Below, one piece after another: positions 48,877-57,330 of a stretch of 64,000 bases of DNA (position 1 is the first letter of the stretch; each line of letters starts with the position of its first letter). A program made the translations under genes and the position numbers. Where the stretch lies: NCBI RefSeq assembly GCF_900157385.1, contig NZ_LT717701.1:2935343-2999342 (forward strand). The letters are read 5' to 3'. Below the pieces are notes generated by a model. The model had not been told where the DNA came from. It did no database searches and saw nothing but the letters and a program-made list of their open reading frames with translations. This DNA comes from Mycobacterium terramassiliense (GTDB taxonomy: Bacteria > Actinomycetota > Actinomycetes > Mycobacteriales > Mycobacteriaceae).

Positions 48877-49626
48877 GTGGACGACACGGGCGCGGGTCCG
48901 GTACTAATCCTGGGCGGCCGCAGCGAAATCGGCGTGGAGCTAGCACGCCGCCTGGCTTCCGGGGCGACGGTGGTGCTGGCCGCCCGCAGGGCGGACCAGC
49001 TCGACGACGAGGTCGCGGCGGTCAAGGCCGCCGGGGCGACGGCGGTGCACACCCGGGAATTCGACGCCGACGATTTGGCCTCGCACGGCCCGCTGGTCGC
49101 CTCGGTCGTAGCCGAACACGGACCCATCGGCACCGCGGTGCTGGCCTTCGGCATCCTCGGCGACCAGGCCCGCGCCGAGGTCGACGCCGCGCATGCGGTG
49201 TCGATCGTTCAGACCGACTACGTCGACCAGGTCAGCGTGCTCACCCACCTGGCCGCGGCCATGCGCGCCGCGGGCCGCGGCTCGCTGGTGGTGTTCTCCT
49301 CGGTGGCCGGGGTCCGGGTGCGCCGCGCCAACTACGTCTACGGCTCGGCGAAGGCCGGCCTGGACGGCTTCGCCAGCGGGCTGGCCGACGCGCTGCACGG
49401 CACCGGTGTCAGCCTGCTCATCGCGCGCCCGGGCTTCGTCATCGGGCGGATGACCGACGGGATGCGGCCGGCGCCGCTGTCCAGCACCCCGGAGCAGGTT
49501 GCCGCGGCGACCGCGCGTGCGCTGGCCAAGGGCCGGCGCACCGTGTGGATCCCGTGGTTGTTGCGGCCGATGTTCTTCGTTATGCGCCTGTTGCCGCAGT
49601 TCGTGTGGCGCAGGATGCCACGATGA
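48877..49626 (+). CDS. Short-chain dehydrogenase, Rv2073c-like
   Basis: This 249-aa SDR has GGRSEIGVELARRLASGATV (Rossmann variant), a conserved AFGILGDQA in place of NNAG, a catalytic Ser in VVFSSVAGVRVRR and YGSAK. The C-terminus is hydrophobic and basic (WIPWLLRPMFFVMRLLPQFV), suggesting membrane association, as in DprE2-like enzymes. GTG 48877 is chosen because GATAAT lies seven bases upstream and the length agrees with Rv2073c; GTG 48862 is the alternative. Its stop overlaps cobL (ATGA). The substrate is unknown. Confidence 0.88.
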   Translation: MDDTGAGPVLILGGRSEIGVELARRLASGATVVLAARRADQLDDEVAAVKAAGATAVHTREFDADDLASHGPLVASVVAEHGPIGTAVLAFGILGDQARAEVDAAHAVSIVQTDYVDQVSVLTHLAAAMRAAGRGSLVVFSSVAGVRVRRANYVYGSAKAGLDGFASGLADALHGTGVSLLIARPGFVIGRMTDGMRPAPLSSTPEQVAAATARALAKGRRTVWIPWLLRPMFFVMRLLPQFVWRRMPR

Positions 49627-50795
49627 TCGTCGTCGTCGGCATCGGCGCCGACGGCATGGCGGGGCTCGCTGAAGCCTCGCGCGCCGAATTAAGAGGGGCC
49701 ACAGTCGTTTACGGGTCCAAGCGCCAGCTCGACCTGCTCGACGATACGGTGCCCGCGCCCCGTCGCGAATGGCCGTCGCCGATGCTGCCGGCGCTGCAAC
49801 GCCTGCCCGTGGACTCCGCGGCCGACGTCCACGTGGTGGCCAGCGGCGACCCACTGTTGCACGGCATCGGCGGCACGCTGATCCGGCTATACGGCGCCCA
49901 CAACGTCAGGGTGCTGCCGCACGTGTCCTCGGTGACGCTCGCGCGCGCGCGGATGGGGTGGAACGCCCACGACACCGAGGTGATCAGCCTGGTCACCGCG
50001 CGGCCGCACACCGCGATGCGCCGCGGCGGCCAAGCGATCATCCTGTCGAAAGGCGCTTCCACCCCAACGGAACTGGCCGCGCTGCTCTGCGCACACGGCC
50101 GGGGGGACTCCGAGTACAGCGTGCTCGAAAACCTCGGCGGCCCAACCGAACGCCGCCGCGACGCCACCGCGCGCCAGTGGGCGGACGACCCGCCCCAAGA
50201 CGTCGACGACCTCAACCTCCTGGCAGTGCGCTACCTGCCCGACGCACGCATGTCGCCGTATCCCGATGACGCATTCGCCCACGATGGGCAGATCACCAAA
50301 CACGGGGTGCGCGCGGTGACACTGGCGGCGCTGGCGCCGCGACCGGGGGAGCGGCTGTGGGACGTCGGCGCGGGCTCGGGCAGCGTGAGCGTCGAATGGT
50401 GTCTGAGCTGGCCGGGTTGCGGCGCGGTGGCATTCGAACGCGACGAGGCGCGCCGCCTCAATATCGAATCCAACGCCGCGGCCTTCGGCGTCGCGATCGA
50501 CGTCCGGGGCGGGGCGCCGGAGGCGTTCGCCGGGGCCGAAGCGCCGTCGGCGATCTTCATCGGCGGGGGGCTGACCCAACCGGGGCTGCTCGACGCGTGC
50601 CTGGACCACCTGCCTCCAGGGGGGCGACTGGTGGCCAACGCGGTCACCGCGGAATCGGAAGCGCTTCTTACGCAGTCATATTCGCGCCACGGCGGCCAGT
50701 TGCGGCGTCTCCAGCACTACCACGGCGAGCCACTGGGTGGCTTCACCGGATGGCGCCCGCAGATGCCGGTCACCCAGTGGGCGGTGACGATATGA
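49623..50795 (+). CDS. cobL: Precorrin-6Y C5,15-methyltransferase CobL
   Basis: CobL methylates C5 and C15 and decarboxylates precorrin-6Y in aerobic cobalamin synthesis. The 390-aa protein fuses a CbiE-like N-terminal domain (VVGIGADGMAGLAEASRAEL, VVASGDPLLHGIGGTL) with a CbiT-like C-terminal methyltransferase (LWDVGAGSGSVSVEWCLSWP, IFIGGGLTQPGLLDACL). ATG 49623 overlaps the dehydrogenase stop and its stop overlaps cobM, so the genes are coupled. It matches Rv2072c. Confidence 0.95.
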   Translation: MIVVVGIGADGMAGLAEASRAELRGATVVYGSKRQLDLLDDTVPAPRREWPSPMLPALQRLPVDSAADVHVVASGDPLLHGIGGTLIRLYGAHNVRVLPHVSSVTLARARMGWNAHDTEVISLVTARPHTAMRRGGQAIILSKGASTPTELAALLCAHGRGDSEYSVLENLGGPTERRRDATARQWADDPPQDVDDLNLLAVRYLPDARMSPYPDDAFAHDGQITKHGVRAVTLAALAPRPGERLWDVGAGSGSVSVEWCLSWPGCGAVAFERDEARRLNIESNAAAFGVAIDVRGGAPEAFAGAEAPSAIFIGGGLTQPGLLDACLDHLPPGGRLVANAVTAESEALLTQSYSRHGGQLRRLQHYHGEPLGGFTGWRPQMPVTQWAVTI

Positions 50796-51544
50796 CGGTT
50801 TATTTCATCGGCGCGGGGCCCGGCGCGGCCGACCTCATCACGGTCCGCGGTCAAAGGCTCCTCCAAGCGTGTGCAACCTGCCTCTACGCGGGTTCGATCA
50901 TGCCCGATGATCTGCTGGAGCTGTGCCCGCCGGGCGCGAATGTCGTTGATACCGGCCCGTTGACGCTCGAGCAGATCCTCGCCGAAATCGCCGATGCGCA
51001 TGCCGCCGGCCACGACGTCGCGCGGCTGCACTCGGGCGACCCGTCGCTGTACAGCGCGCTCGCGGAGCAGTGCCGCCGACTCGACGCGCTGGGCATCGAC
51101 TACGAAATCGTGCCCGGCGTGCCGGCTTTCGCCGCCGCGGCCGCCGCGCTGAAACGCGAACTCACCGTCCCAGGCGTAGCGCAGACGGTGACGCTGACGC
51201 GGGTGGCCACCCTGTCGACACCCATGCCGTCCGGCGAGGAGCTGACGACGCTGGCGCTGTCCGGGGCCACCCTGGTGCTGTACCTGGCCGCCGCCCAGAT
51301 CGACGCCATCATCCCGCAACTACTCCATAGCTACCGTTCCGAAACACCGGTTGCTGTCGTGGCTTTCGCGAGCTGGCCACAGCAGACCGTACTGCGCGGC
51401 ACGCTGGCCGACATCGCCGGCCAGATGCACGACGCCGACATCACCAAGACCGCGGTGATCATCGTTGGCGACGTGCTGGCCGCCGAGGGATTCCCCGACA
51501 GCTACCTTTATTCGCCCGGGCGGACCCGGGGGAGCCGGCACTGA
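50792..51544 (+). CDS. cobM: Precorrin-4 C11-methyltransferase CobM
   Basis: CobM transfers a SAM methyl to C11 of precorrin-4. The 250-aa protein has the tetrapyrrole methylase fold: VYFIGAGPGAADLITVRG (SAM loop), VARLHSGDPSLYSALAEQ, EIVPGVPAFAAAAAAL and LVLYLAAAQID. ATG 50792 overlaps the cobL stop (ATGA) and the stop overlaps cobK (TGATG). It matches Rv2071c. A longer upstream frame overlaps cobL and is excluded. Confidence 0.95.
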   Translation: MTVYFIGAGPGAADLITVRGQRLLQACATCLYAGSIMPDDLLELCPPGANVVDTGPLTLEQILAEIADAHAAGHDVARLHSGDPSLYSALAEQCRRLDALGIDYEIVPGVPAFAAAAAALKRELTVPGVAQTVTLTRVATLSTPMPSGEELTTLALSGATLVLYLAAAQIDAIIPQLLHSYRSETPVAVVAFASWPQQTVLRGTLADIAGQMHDADITKTAVIIVGDVLAAEGFPDSYLYSPGRTRGSRH

Positions 51545-52281
51545 TGCGGGTGCTATTGCTCGGCGGCACATCGGAGGCCCGCGCGCTGGCGCAAACCCTG
51601 CACCCGACGGTCGACATCGTCAGCTCGCTGGCCGGCCGCGTCCCCGATCCCGCCCTGCCGGTCGGTCCGGTGCGCATCGGCGGCTTCGGCGGCGTCGACG
51701 GGCTGCGGCGCTGGCTGCGCGACGAACGCATCGACGCCGTCGTCGACGCCACCCACCCGTTCGCGGCGACGATGACGGCCCACGCCGCCGACGTGTGCAC
51801 CGAACTCGGCATCCCGCACTTGGTGTTGGCGCGCCCGGCGTGGGCGCCCGGCGACGCTATCGTCGTCGCATCGGACGTCGAAGCGGCGGAAACGGTTGCC
51901 AAGCAACATTACTCGCGGGTCTTCCTCACCACCGGACGTTCGGGCGTGACTGCCTTCGCCGGCAGCGACGCGTGGTTTCTGATCCGCGCGGTCACCGCGC
52001 CGGACCCTGCCCTGCTCCCGCGTCACCACCGGCTAGTGCTGTCGCGCGGCCCCTATCGCTACGACAGCGAGCTATCGCTGCTCCGCAGGCATCGCATCGA
52101 CGTGTTGGTCACCAAGAACAGCGGTGGCGCCATGACCCGGCCCAAGCTGGATGCCGCTGCCGCGCAGGGCATTCCGGTGGTCATGGTGGCGAGGCCGCCC
52201 CTTCCGCCCGGGGTGACGGCGGTGGGCACGGTCGACGAGGCCGCGAATTGGGTTGCCGCGCTTGCGATCGCCATTGGCTAG
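51544..52281 (+). CDS. cobK: Precorrin-6A reductase CobK
   Basis: CobK reduces precorrin-6A with NADPH. The 245-aa protein begins MRVLLLGGTSEARALAQTL (nucleotide-binding), then DAVVDATHPFAATMTAHAAD, LTTGRSGVTAF and VLVTKNSGGAMTRPKLDAA, all family hallmarks. It closes the cobL-cobM-cobK block. Its TAG and the TAG of the convergent sigC share the tetranucleotide CTAG at 52278-52281. It matches Rv2070c. Confidence 0.95.
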   Translation: MRVLLLGGTSEARALAQTLHPTVDIVSSLAGRVPDPALPVGPVRIGGFGGVDGLRRWLRDERIDAVVDATHPFAATMTAHAADVCTELGIPHLVLARPAWAPGDAIVVASDVEAAETVAKQHYSRVFLTTGRSGVTAFAGSDAWFLIRAVTAPDPALLPRHHRLVLSRGPYRYDSELSLLRRHRIDVLVTKNSGGAMTRPKLDAAAAQGIPVVMVARPPLPPGVTAVGTVDEAANWVAALAIAIG

Positions 52282-52835
52282 CCGGTCAGGTCTTCACGGT
52301 CCATGTCGGCCGCCAGCAGCGCATCGCGGGCGCGGGCGACGCGAGAGCGGATGGTGCCCACCGGGCAACCGCAGACCGCGGCGGCGTCGGCGTACGGCAG
52401 CCCCAGCAGCTGGGTGAGCAACAGTGCTTCGCGCTGCTCGGTGGTGAGGTTGGCGATCAGCGCCGTCACCTCGACCAGGTCTTCGAATCCGCGGGCGTGG
52501 CGATCACCGCTGAGGAAGTGATCGGGATCGGCGCCGGCGGCGGTGCGCGGCCGTGACTGGGCGTGGCGGATGTGATCGGCCACCACCCGGCGCGCGATGG
52601 CCAGCAACCAGGTTCGCGCGCTGGACCGTCCGGAGAACCGTTCGATCGCGCCGATCGCCCGTAGGAAGGTTTCCTGCGTCAGGTCGTCGGCGGTACCCGC
52701 GTCGGACAGATAGGTGACGAATCGCCAGACGTCTTGCTGGGTGGCTTTGATGAAGGCCTCGAGCGCTCGCTCGTTCCCGCGCGCGGCCGCCAACGCGAGC
52801 TCGGTAACGGCCTCGTCGTCGCTTGACGCGGTCAT
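52278..52835 (-). CDS. sigC: ECF sigma factor SigC
   Basis: The 185-aa ECF sigma factor has region 2 (VWRFVTYLSDAGTADDLTQE, TFLRAIGAIERFSG, RTWLLAIARRVVADHIR) and region 4 (LTTEQREALLLTQLLGLPYA, GTIRSRVARARDALLAADMD), with length equal to Rv2069. An AAGGTGG ribosome site precedes ATG 52835, so it can be translated on its own. However, the same frame is open upstream through a zinc-finger membrane protein with no stop codon between. Published work, as I recall, links SigC to copper acquisition in M. tuberculosis. Confidence 0.94.
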   Translation of the reverse strand: MTASSDDEAVTELALAAARGNERALEAFIKATQQDVWRFVTYLSDAGTADDLTQETFLRAIGAIERFSGRSSARTWLLAIARRVVADHIRHAQSRPRTAAGADPDHFLSGDRHARGFEDLVEVTALIANLTTEQREALLLTQLLGLPYADAAAVCGCPVGTIRSRVARARDALLAADMDREDLTG

Positions 52836-53654
52836 GGCCAACCACCTTCGTTGTGCGGGCGTCGTCAGTCTACGACCGGTTGTCGTAGAAGTTGCGGTGG
52901 GGTGTGGGGCCGTGCGATTGATGGGCCAGAGATGCCGGTGTCGCCGACCGCCGGGCGCCTCCGAGGGCCCGCCGGGGTAGTCGGCGTCCGTGCCGGAGGT
53001 GCGCGGCCGCCGGGTCCGCACATGTTCGCGCGCCACCAGTAACGCGAACACGAGCCCCAACAGCAGCGGCATGTGGCTGGCGACGCGTGTCGCGGTCACC
53101 TCGCCGGCGAAGGCGTCGACGACCACGTAGCTCAACAGCGCGACGGAATACACACCGGTGATAGCGGCAACGCCAATCGCGGTGGCGGGCCAAACGCCCG
53201 CGGCGATCATGGCCAGGCCCAACGCCAGCAACCATGCGGTGGACTCGTGCATCAGGTGCTCGCCCGACATCGCGCCGTGCATGTGGCTCGACACCATGCC
53301 GAAATCGACGCCGCTGATCTGTGCGGCCGCGATCGCCACCTGGAACACCCCGACAGCGATCAGTCCCCAGCGCCGGTAGCGCGACCGCAGCCAGCGCACC
53401 GAGCGGTGATACGCGGGGGACTGCTGCTCGAGGCTCGCCATGATCTTGTCGACCAGGTCCGGTCCCTCGCCGGGCTCGAGGGAGGACAGCCGGCGCGACT
53501 GCACCGCCGCGCCGATCAGCCAGGTGCGGCAACCGCGGCACGATTCCAGGTGGGCATCGACCTGTTGCGCGAGCACGTGCGGACGCTCGCCATCCAGCCG
53601 CGCAGAAAGCGCCTCACGCGCAACGTCACACCGCATCCCTGCATCGTTGCGCAT
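52278..53654 (-). CDS. Zn-finger anti-sigma-like membrane protein, open into sigC
   Basis: From ATG 53654 (or 53636) the frame encodes a zf-HC2 anti-sigma type domain. The motif is spread over HVLAQQVDAHLESCRGCRTW, the usual HxxxCxxC arrangement with a nearby His. Four membrane helices follow (VGVFQVAIAAAQISG, AWLLALGLAMIAAGVW, AIGVAAITGVYSVALLSY, MPLLLGLVFALLVA). The outer loop between helices 1 and 2 is rich in His and Met (SSHMHGAMSGEHLMHE), like copper-binding sites. The frame then continues without a stop into SigC, total 458 aa. Either it is a fused, membrane-tethered sigma factor, or the separate protein has lost its stop; a TAG in another frame at 52870 would end a frameshifted version. 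M. tuberculosis sigC has no such partner that I recall. Confidence 0.65.
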   Translation of the reverse strand: MRNDAGMRCDVAREALSARLDGERPHVLAQQVDAHLESCRGCRTWLIGAAVQSRRLSSLEPGEGPDLVDKIMASLEQQSPAYHRSVRWLRSRYRRWGLIAVGVFQVAIAAAQISGVDFGMVSSHMHGAMSGEHLMHESTAWLLALGLAMIAAGVWPATAIGVAAITGVYSVALLSYVVVDAFAGEVTATRVASHMPLLLGLVFALLVAREHVRTRRPRTSGTDADYPGGPSEAPGGRRHRHLWPINRTAPHPTATSTTTGRRLTTPAQRRWLAMTASSDDEAVTELALAAARGNERALEAFIKATQQDVWRFVTYLSDAGTADDLTQETFLRAIGAIERFSGRSSARTWLLAIARRVVADHIRHAQSRPRTAAGADPDHFLSGDRHARGFEDLVEVTALIANLTTEQREALLLTQLLGLPYADAAAVCGCPVGTIRSRVARARDALLAADMDREDLTG

Positions 53655-53792
53655 GCTCGGTCGGGGCGCAAAGGCGTCGAAAAGCCGGGGATGGGAACCA
53701 AACCGTCCGGCAAACCGACCACTGAAGGCAAGCCCGCCCGCGACGACGTCCACCGAAGAGGTATTCGTGCTCCTGCCCGACGGTCCCCGACG

Positions 53793-55314
53793 ATGACCGC
53801 CCCGATTTGGATCGCCTTCCCGCCCGAGGTGCACTCCACATTGCTCAGCAGCGGCCCGGGCTCCGGGCCGCTGCTCGCCGCTGCGGAGGAGTGGTCGTCG
53901 ATGGGCGCCGAATATGCCGCCGCGGCAGACGAACTCATCGGGATGCTCGGCGCGGCGCAGGGTGCATGGGATGGTCCGAGCGCCGAACGCTACGTGGCCG
54001 CCCACGCGCCGTATCTGAACTGGTTACTCGAGAGCGCGTCGGCCAGCGTGCTCACGGCGTCATCGCACCGAACTGCCGCGGCCGCCTACGCCACCGCGCT
54101 GGCCACCATGCCGACGCTTGCCGAGCTCGCCGCAAACCACGCCACTCACGCGGCGCTGCTGGCGACCAACTTCTTCGGCATCAACACGATCCCCATCGCG
54201 GTCAACGAAGCCGACTACGTGCGCATGTGGTTGCAGGCCGCCGAAACCATGACCACCTACCAAGCCGTCACCGACTCGGCCATGGCGGCCGTCCCGACGG
54301 CCACGCCCGCACCGCAGATCGTCGCGACCCCCGGAGAGGCCAGCAGCGCGGCCGCGGCCGACAGCACCGTGTTGTGGCAGGACCAGCTCGCGGCGCTCCT
54401 GCAGCAGTACACCAAGAACTTCGCGTGGCCGGTGTCGAAGGACCTCAACCCGGCCGGGTGGCCCATTCCCGCGGTCCCGTTCGCCAACGGCCTCACCTCG
54501 GCGCTGATGCAGATCCCCGGGATGTCGCCGGCCCTGGCCAGCGCGCTCGCCTGGGCCACCTTCCACACGTTGATGATCTTCTGGCCCTTCGGGCAGCAGG
54601 CGATCCAGCTGGCCATCTCGCTCGCCCCCGCCCTGGCCGCGGTGCCCGCCGCCGGCGCCGCGGGGGTGGCGGCGGGTGCCGCCGTCGCAACCGGCGTCGC
54701 GGTCCCGGTGTCGGTGGCGACGTCCGTGCCGGCGGCCGTGGCAGCGCCGGCGCCGCTGGGCGCCATGCCCGCTCCCGCGACCGCCGCCGCCCCGGCTAGC
54801 GCGAGCAGTGCCGCCACCGTGCCCGGTCCCACCGCGCCGAGCCTGTCCTCTGCCATCGGCGGGGGACGGGTTCGGTCCGTCGGCGGCAACGGGCATCGGC
54901 GCGGGCCTCTCCGACGCCCTCTACGCCGTCGGCCTGTCCGGATTGTCGGCACGTGGTAGCGCGACCGCTCGCGCGCGTCGTCGCTCGGAGGAAACGGCAA
55001 CCGAGGGCGCCGAAGAGGCGGCGGCAGCCGCGGCCATGGCCAACGGCCGAACGCGGGGGCGCCGCCGTCGGCGCGCGACGATCGAGGATCGCGCACATCG
55101 CCACGAGTTCATGGACCTCGACGACGACGGGGGCTCGCGTCCGGAGGCGTCGGGCCACGGGGGCGGGCCACTCGGATTCGTCGGTGCCACCGTCACGCCC
55201 GCCGCCGCCGCCGGCCGTCCGGCCGGGCTGATCACATTGGCCGACGACGGATGCAACGGTGCCCCGGCCATCCCGCTGCTGCCCAACAGTAGGGACGGCT
55301 CCGCGCCCGAATAG
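53793..55314 (+). pseudogene. PPE family protein, frameshifted near C-terminus
   Basis: ATG 53793 starts a PPE domain: APIWIAFPPEVHSTLLSSG, a WxG-type turn in GAWDGPSAERYVA, then FGINTIPIAVNEADYVRMWL and the NPAGWPIPAVPF region. From about codon 357 the frame yields Arg-rich nonsense ending at 54959. Shifting frame at the five-G run 54861-54865 (four G would keep phase) restores GFGPSAATGIGAGLSDALYA and a standard PPE C-terminal region ending at 55314 (MDLDDDGGS, PLGFVGATV). Corrected length is about 506 aa. It lies where M. tuberculosis has blaC beside sigC. Sequencing error or a true pseudogene cannot be told apart here. Confidence 0.8.
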
Positions 55315-55486
55315 CGCTGCGCGACAACCTGGTTCGTCCCGCCGGGTCATTCGCCGAGTTCGGCAACGAGGTCGTTGACGACACCGACTGGCCGGTCGTT
55401 GAAGAGGCCGACGGCGCGTTGCAGCTGTTTACCATGCCTGCTTTCACGACTTATGCCGCCAGCAATGACTCTGTGGGGACGTCAAA

Positions 55487-55624
55487 TCTGACCGAATCCA
55501 ATTTATTATTCCGACCGAATCCAGTTTGCATTTCCGACCGAATCCAGATTACTAATACGATCGAATCCAGTTCATATTTCCGACCGGATCCAGTTCCTAG
55601 ATACGACCATTTCCAGTGTTACCG
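55487..55624. repeat. Six degenerate 23-bp tandem repeats
   Basis: Units start at 55487, 55510, 55533, 55556, 55579 and 55602, consensus TCCGACCGAATCCAGTT followed by six AT-rich variable bases. The tract is markedly AT-richer than its surroundings and lies between the PPE and PE_PGRS genes, in a 422-base gap with no other gene. The regular two-turn spacing suits a row of protein-binding sites, such as the terminal repeats of an IS21-type element or an operator. Confidence 0.85.
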
Positions 55625-55736
55625 AATCTATTTCAATGACCGACTCGCTTGCGGTACGTTTCGACTCGGTTGCTCGAATGCAGTCTCGCATTATGCCCTT
55701 CCGCAGGGCCTGGCGATGAAAAAGAGGTGGAATGCC

Positions 55737-56638
55737 ATGAGCTCTCCTTTTTTCATTGACCCCGCCGTCGTCCAATGGGTGACTGAGAATCTAGACAGCA
55801 TCGGCACGAACCTGGCCAGCGCCAGTGCGGCGGCGGCTGGTCCGACGACCGGGGTGGCGGGCGCGGCGGCCGATGAGGTGTCGACGGCGGTCGCTTCGCT
55901 GTTCTCCGAATATGGGGACGAGTATCAGGCGCTGCTCGCAAAGGCAGCGGCTTTCCATGACCAGTTCACCCAAAACCTGGCGACCGGCGGGGCTGCGTAT
56001 GTAGGCACCGAGGCTGCCAATGCGGCGCAAATGATGGAAGCTGCGATACGCGCGCCGGGTGCTGCGATCAATGGGACATTCGCGGCGGCGACGGGGCGAC
56101 CGTTAATCGGTAACGGCGCGAATGGGACGTCTGGGGTGCAGGGAACGGCCGGCGGGGCAGGCGGCTGGTTGTTGGGCAACGGCGGCTCCGGTGGTAATAG
56201 CACGGGAGCGGGCAATGCCTGTTCGGTGTCGGCGGTGCCGGCGGTGCCGGTGGATCCGCCATAACCCTAGGTACGACTGGTGGTGCCGGTGGTATCGGTG
56301 GCGCCGGCGGATTCTTCATGGGCCATGGCGGTCCCGGTGGTCCCGGTGGCGCTGGCGCCCAGGGTATTGCAGGCTCTGGCCCTGGTGTTGCCGGTAGCGC
56401 CGGTGGTGCCGGTGGCGCCGGTGGTGCCGGTGGTGCCGGTGGACTCTTCGCGGGCACTGGCGGTGACGGTGGTGGCGGCGGGCAGGGCGGCCTCGGCGGT
56501 AGCGGCGGTCTTAACGCTCCCGGCGGTTCCGGCGGCATCGGCGGTCCAGGCGGTTCCGGCGGTCCCGGCGGCATCTTGGGTGCACAGGGGGCTCAGGGCG
56601 CACAGGGCGCACAGGGTGCTCACGGCGCGACCGGGTAG
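55737..56638 (+). pseudogene. PE_PGRS family protein, frameshifted
   Basis: ATG 55737 follows a GAGGTGG ribosome site and opens a PE domain (SSPFFIDPAVVQWVTENLDS) ending with the YVGTE secretion motif, then Gly-rich sequence (RPLIGNGANGTSGVQGTAGG). Near 56215 the frame turns into VSAVPAVPVDPP and stops at 56264. One frame over, LFGVGGAGGAGGSAITLG continues the PGRS repeat to the TAG at 56638, so one base (probably a C in AATGCCTG) appears lost. The end has GAQGAQGAQGAHGATG, collagen-like triplets. Corrected size is about 300 aa, short for the family. Confidence 0.8.
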
Positions 56639-57317
56639 CTATTCACCCGGTGCGGGTGTGACTGAGTGGCTGATATGGACCGTATCGACTTGAGTTGTCG
56701 TCGTGGTCTGGGATCTCGTTGCGGTGGACGCCGATCCAAGTCCGCCCTCTAAATAGCGTGCCGACTCGTCCGGCGCAGGCGGATCGGATTGTGCAGCTGG
56801 TGGAAACCGTTGCGCGCAAGCGAATCTGATCGCGGGCTGCAGCGCCGCGGCTGCGGGCGGATTCACAGAGAAGCTCTAAACCGCCGTCTGCCGCACGCCG
56901 ACACCAGCCGTCACACACCCGGTCAGGGCGAGCCCGCGCAACACGCCAAAACCGGCATGCGACACCACGCTATGGCCGCCCCGAGATGCTTTGAGCTGAC
57001 AAACCGCTGCGCTACTTTTCATCCAGGAAGTGCCCTCCCGCTCGGAATAGTGGATGTTGAGCAGGCTCATCATGCCTTGCAGGACAAGCGCGTTCGCTAA
57101 CTTAGCGTCCTGTCACGCCGAGTCGCGTTCGGGCTAACGGCGGTTCTCAAGGCCGAAGCACCGCGGGCAGGTGGTGCTGTCATCACGGCGACACGCTCGA
57201 CGAAACCGTGGCGGATCGCCGCCTTGACCCGGCGCGGTGCTCGCCGAACAGCGCGACCAATGATCCACAGCCTCCGCTATTTCGCGTGCAACCCGATCCG
57301 CGACACGCGATTGCTAG
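56639..57317. other. Gene-free stretch before the glycosyltransferase
   Basis: About 680 bases with no convincing coding frame on either strand, no repeat and no recognisable transposon end. Short open frames here lack ribosome sites and family resemblance. GC is lower than in the flanking genes. It may hold decayed sequence, but nothing specific can be supported. Confidence 0.6.
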
Positions 57318-57323
57318 TAAACT
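57318..57323 (+). promoter_or_regulatory. -10 hexamer TAAACT, leaderless start
   Basis: TAAACT is followed by seven bases and GTG 57331. Confidence 0.55.
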
Positions 57324-57330
57324 CTGAGCG

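Noticed and set aside
55419..55736. An earlier start for the PE_PGRS protein, giving a 100-residue extension
   Set aside because: The extension would translate the 23-bp repeat array and has no resemblance to PE proteins; ATG 55737 has a good ribosome site.
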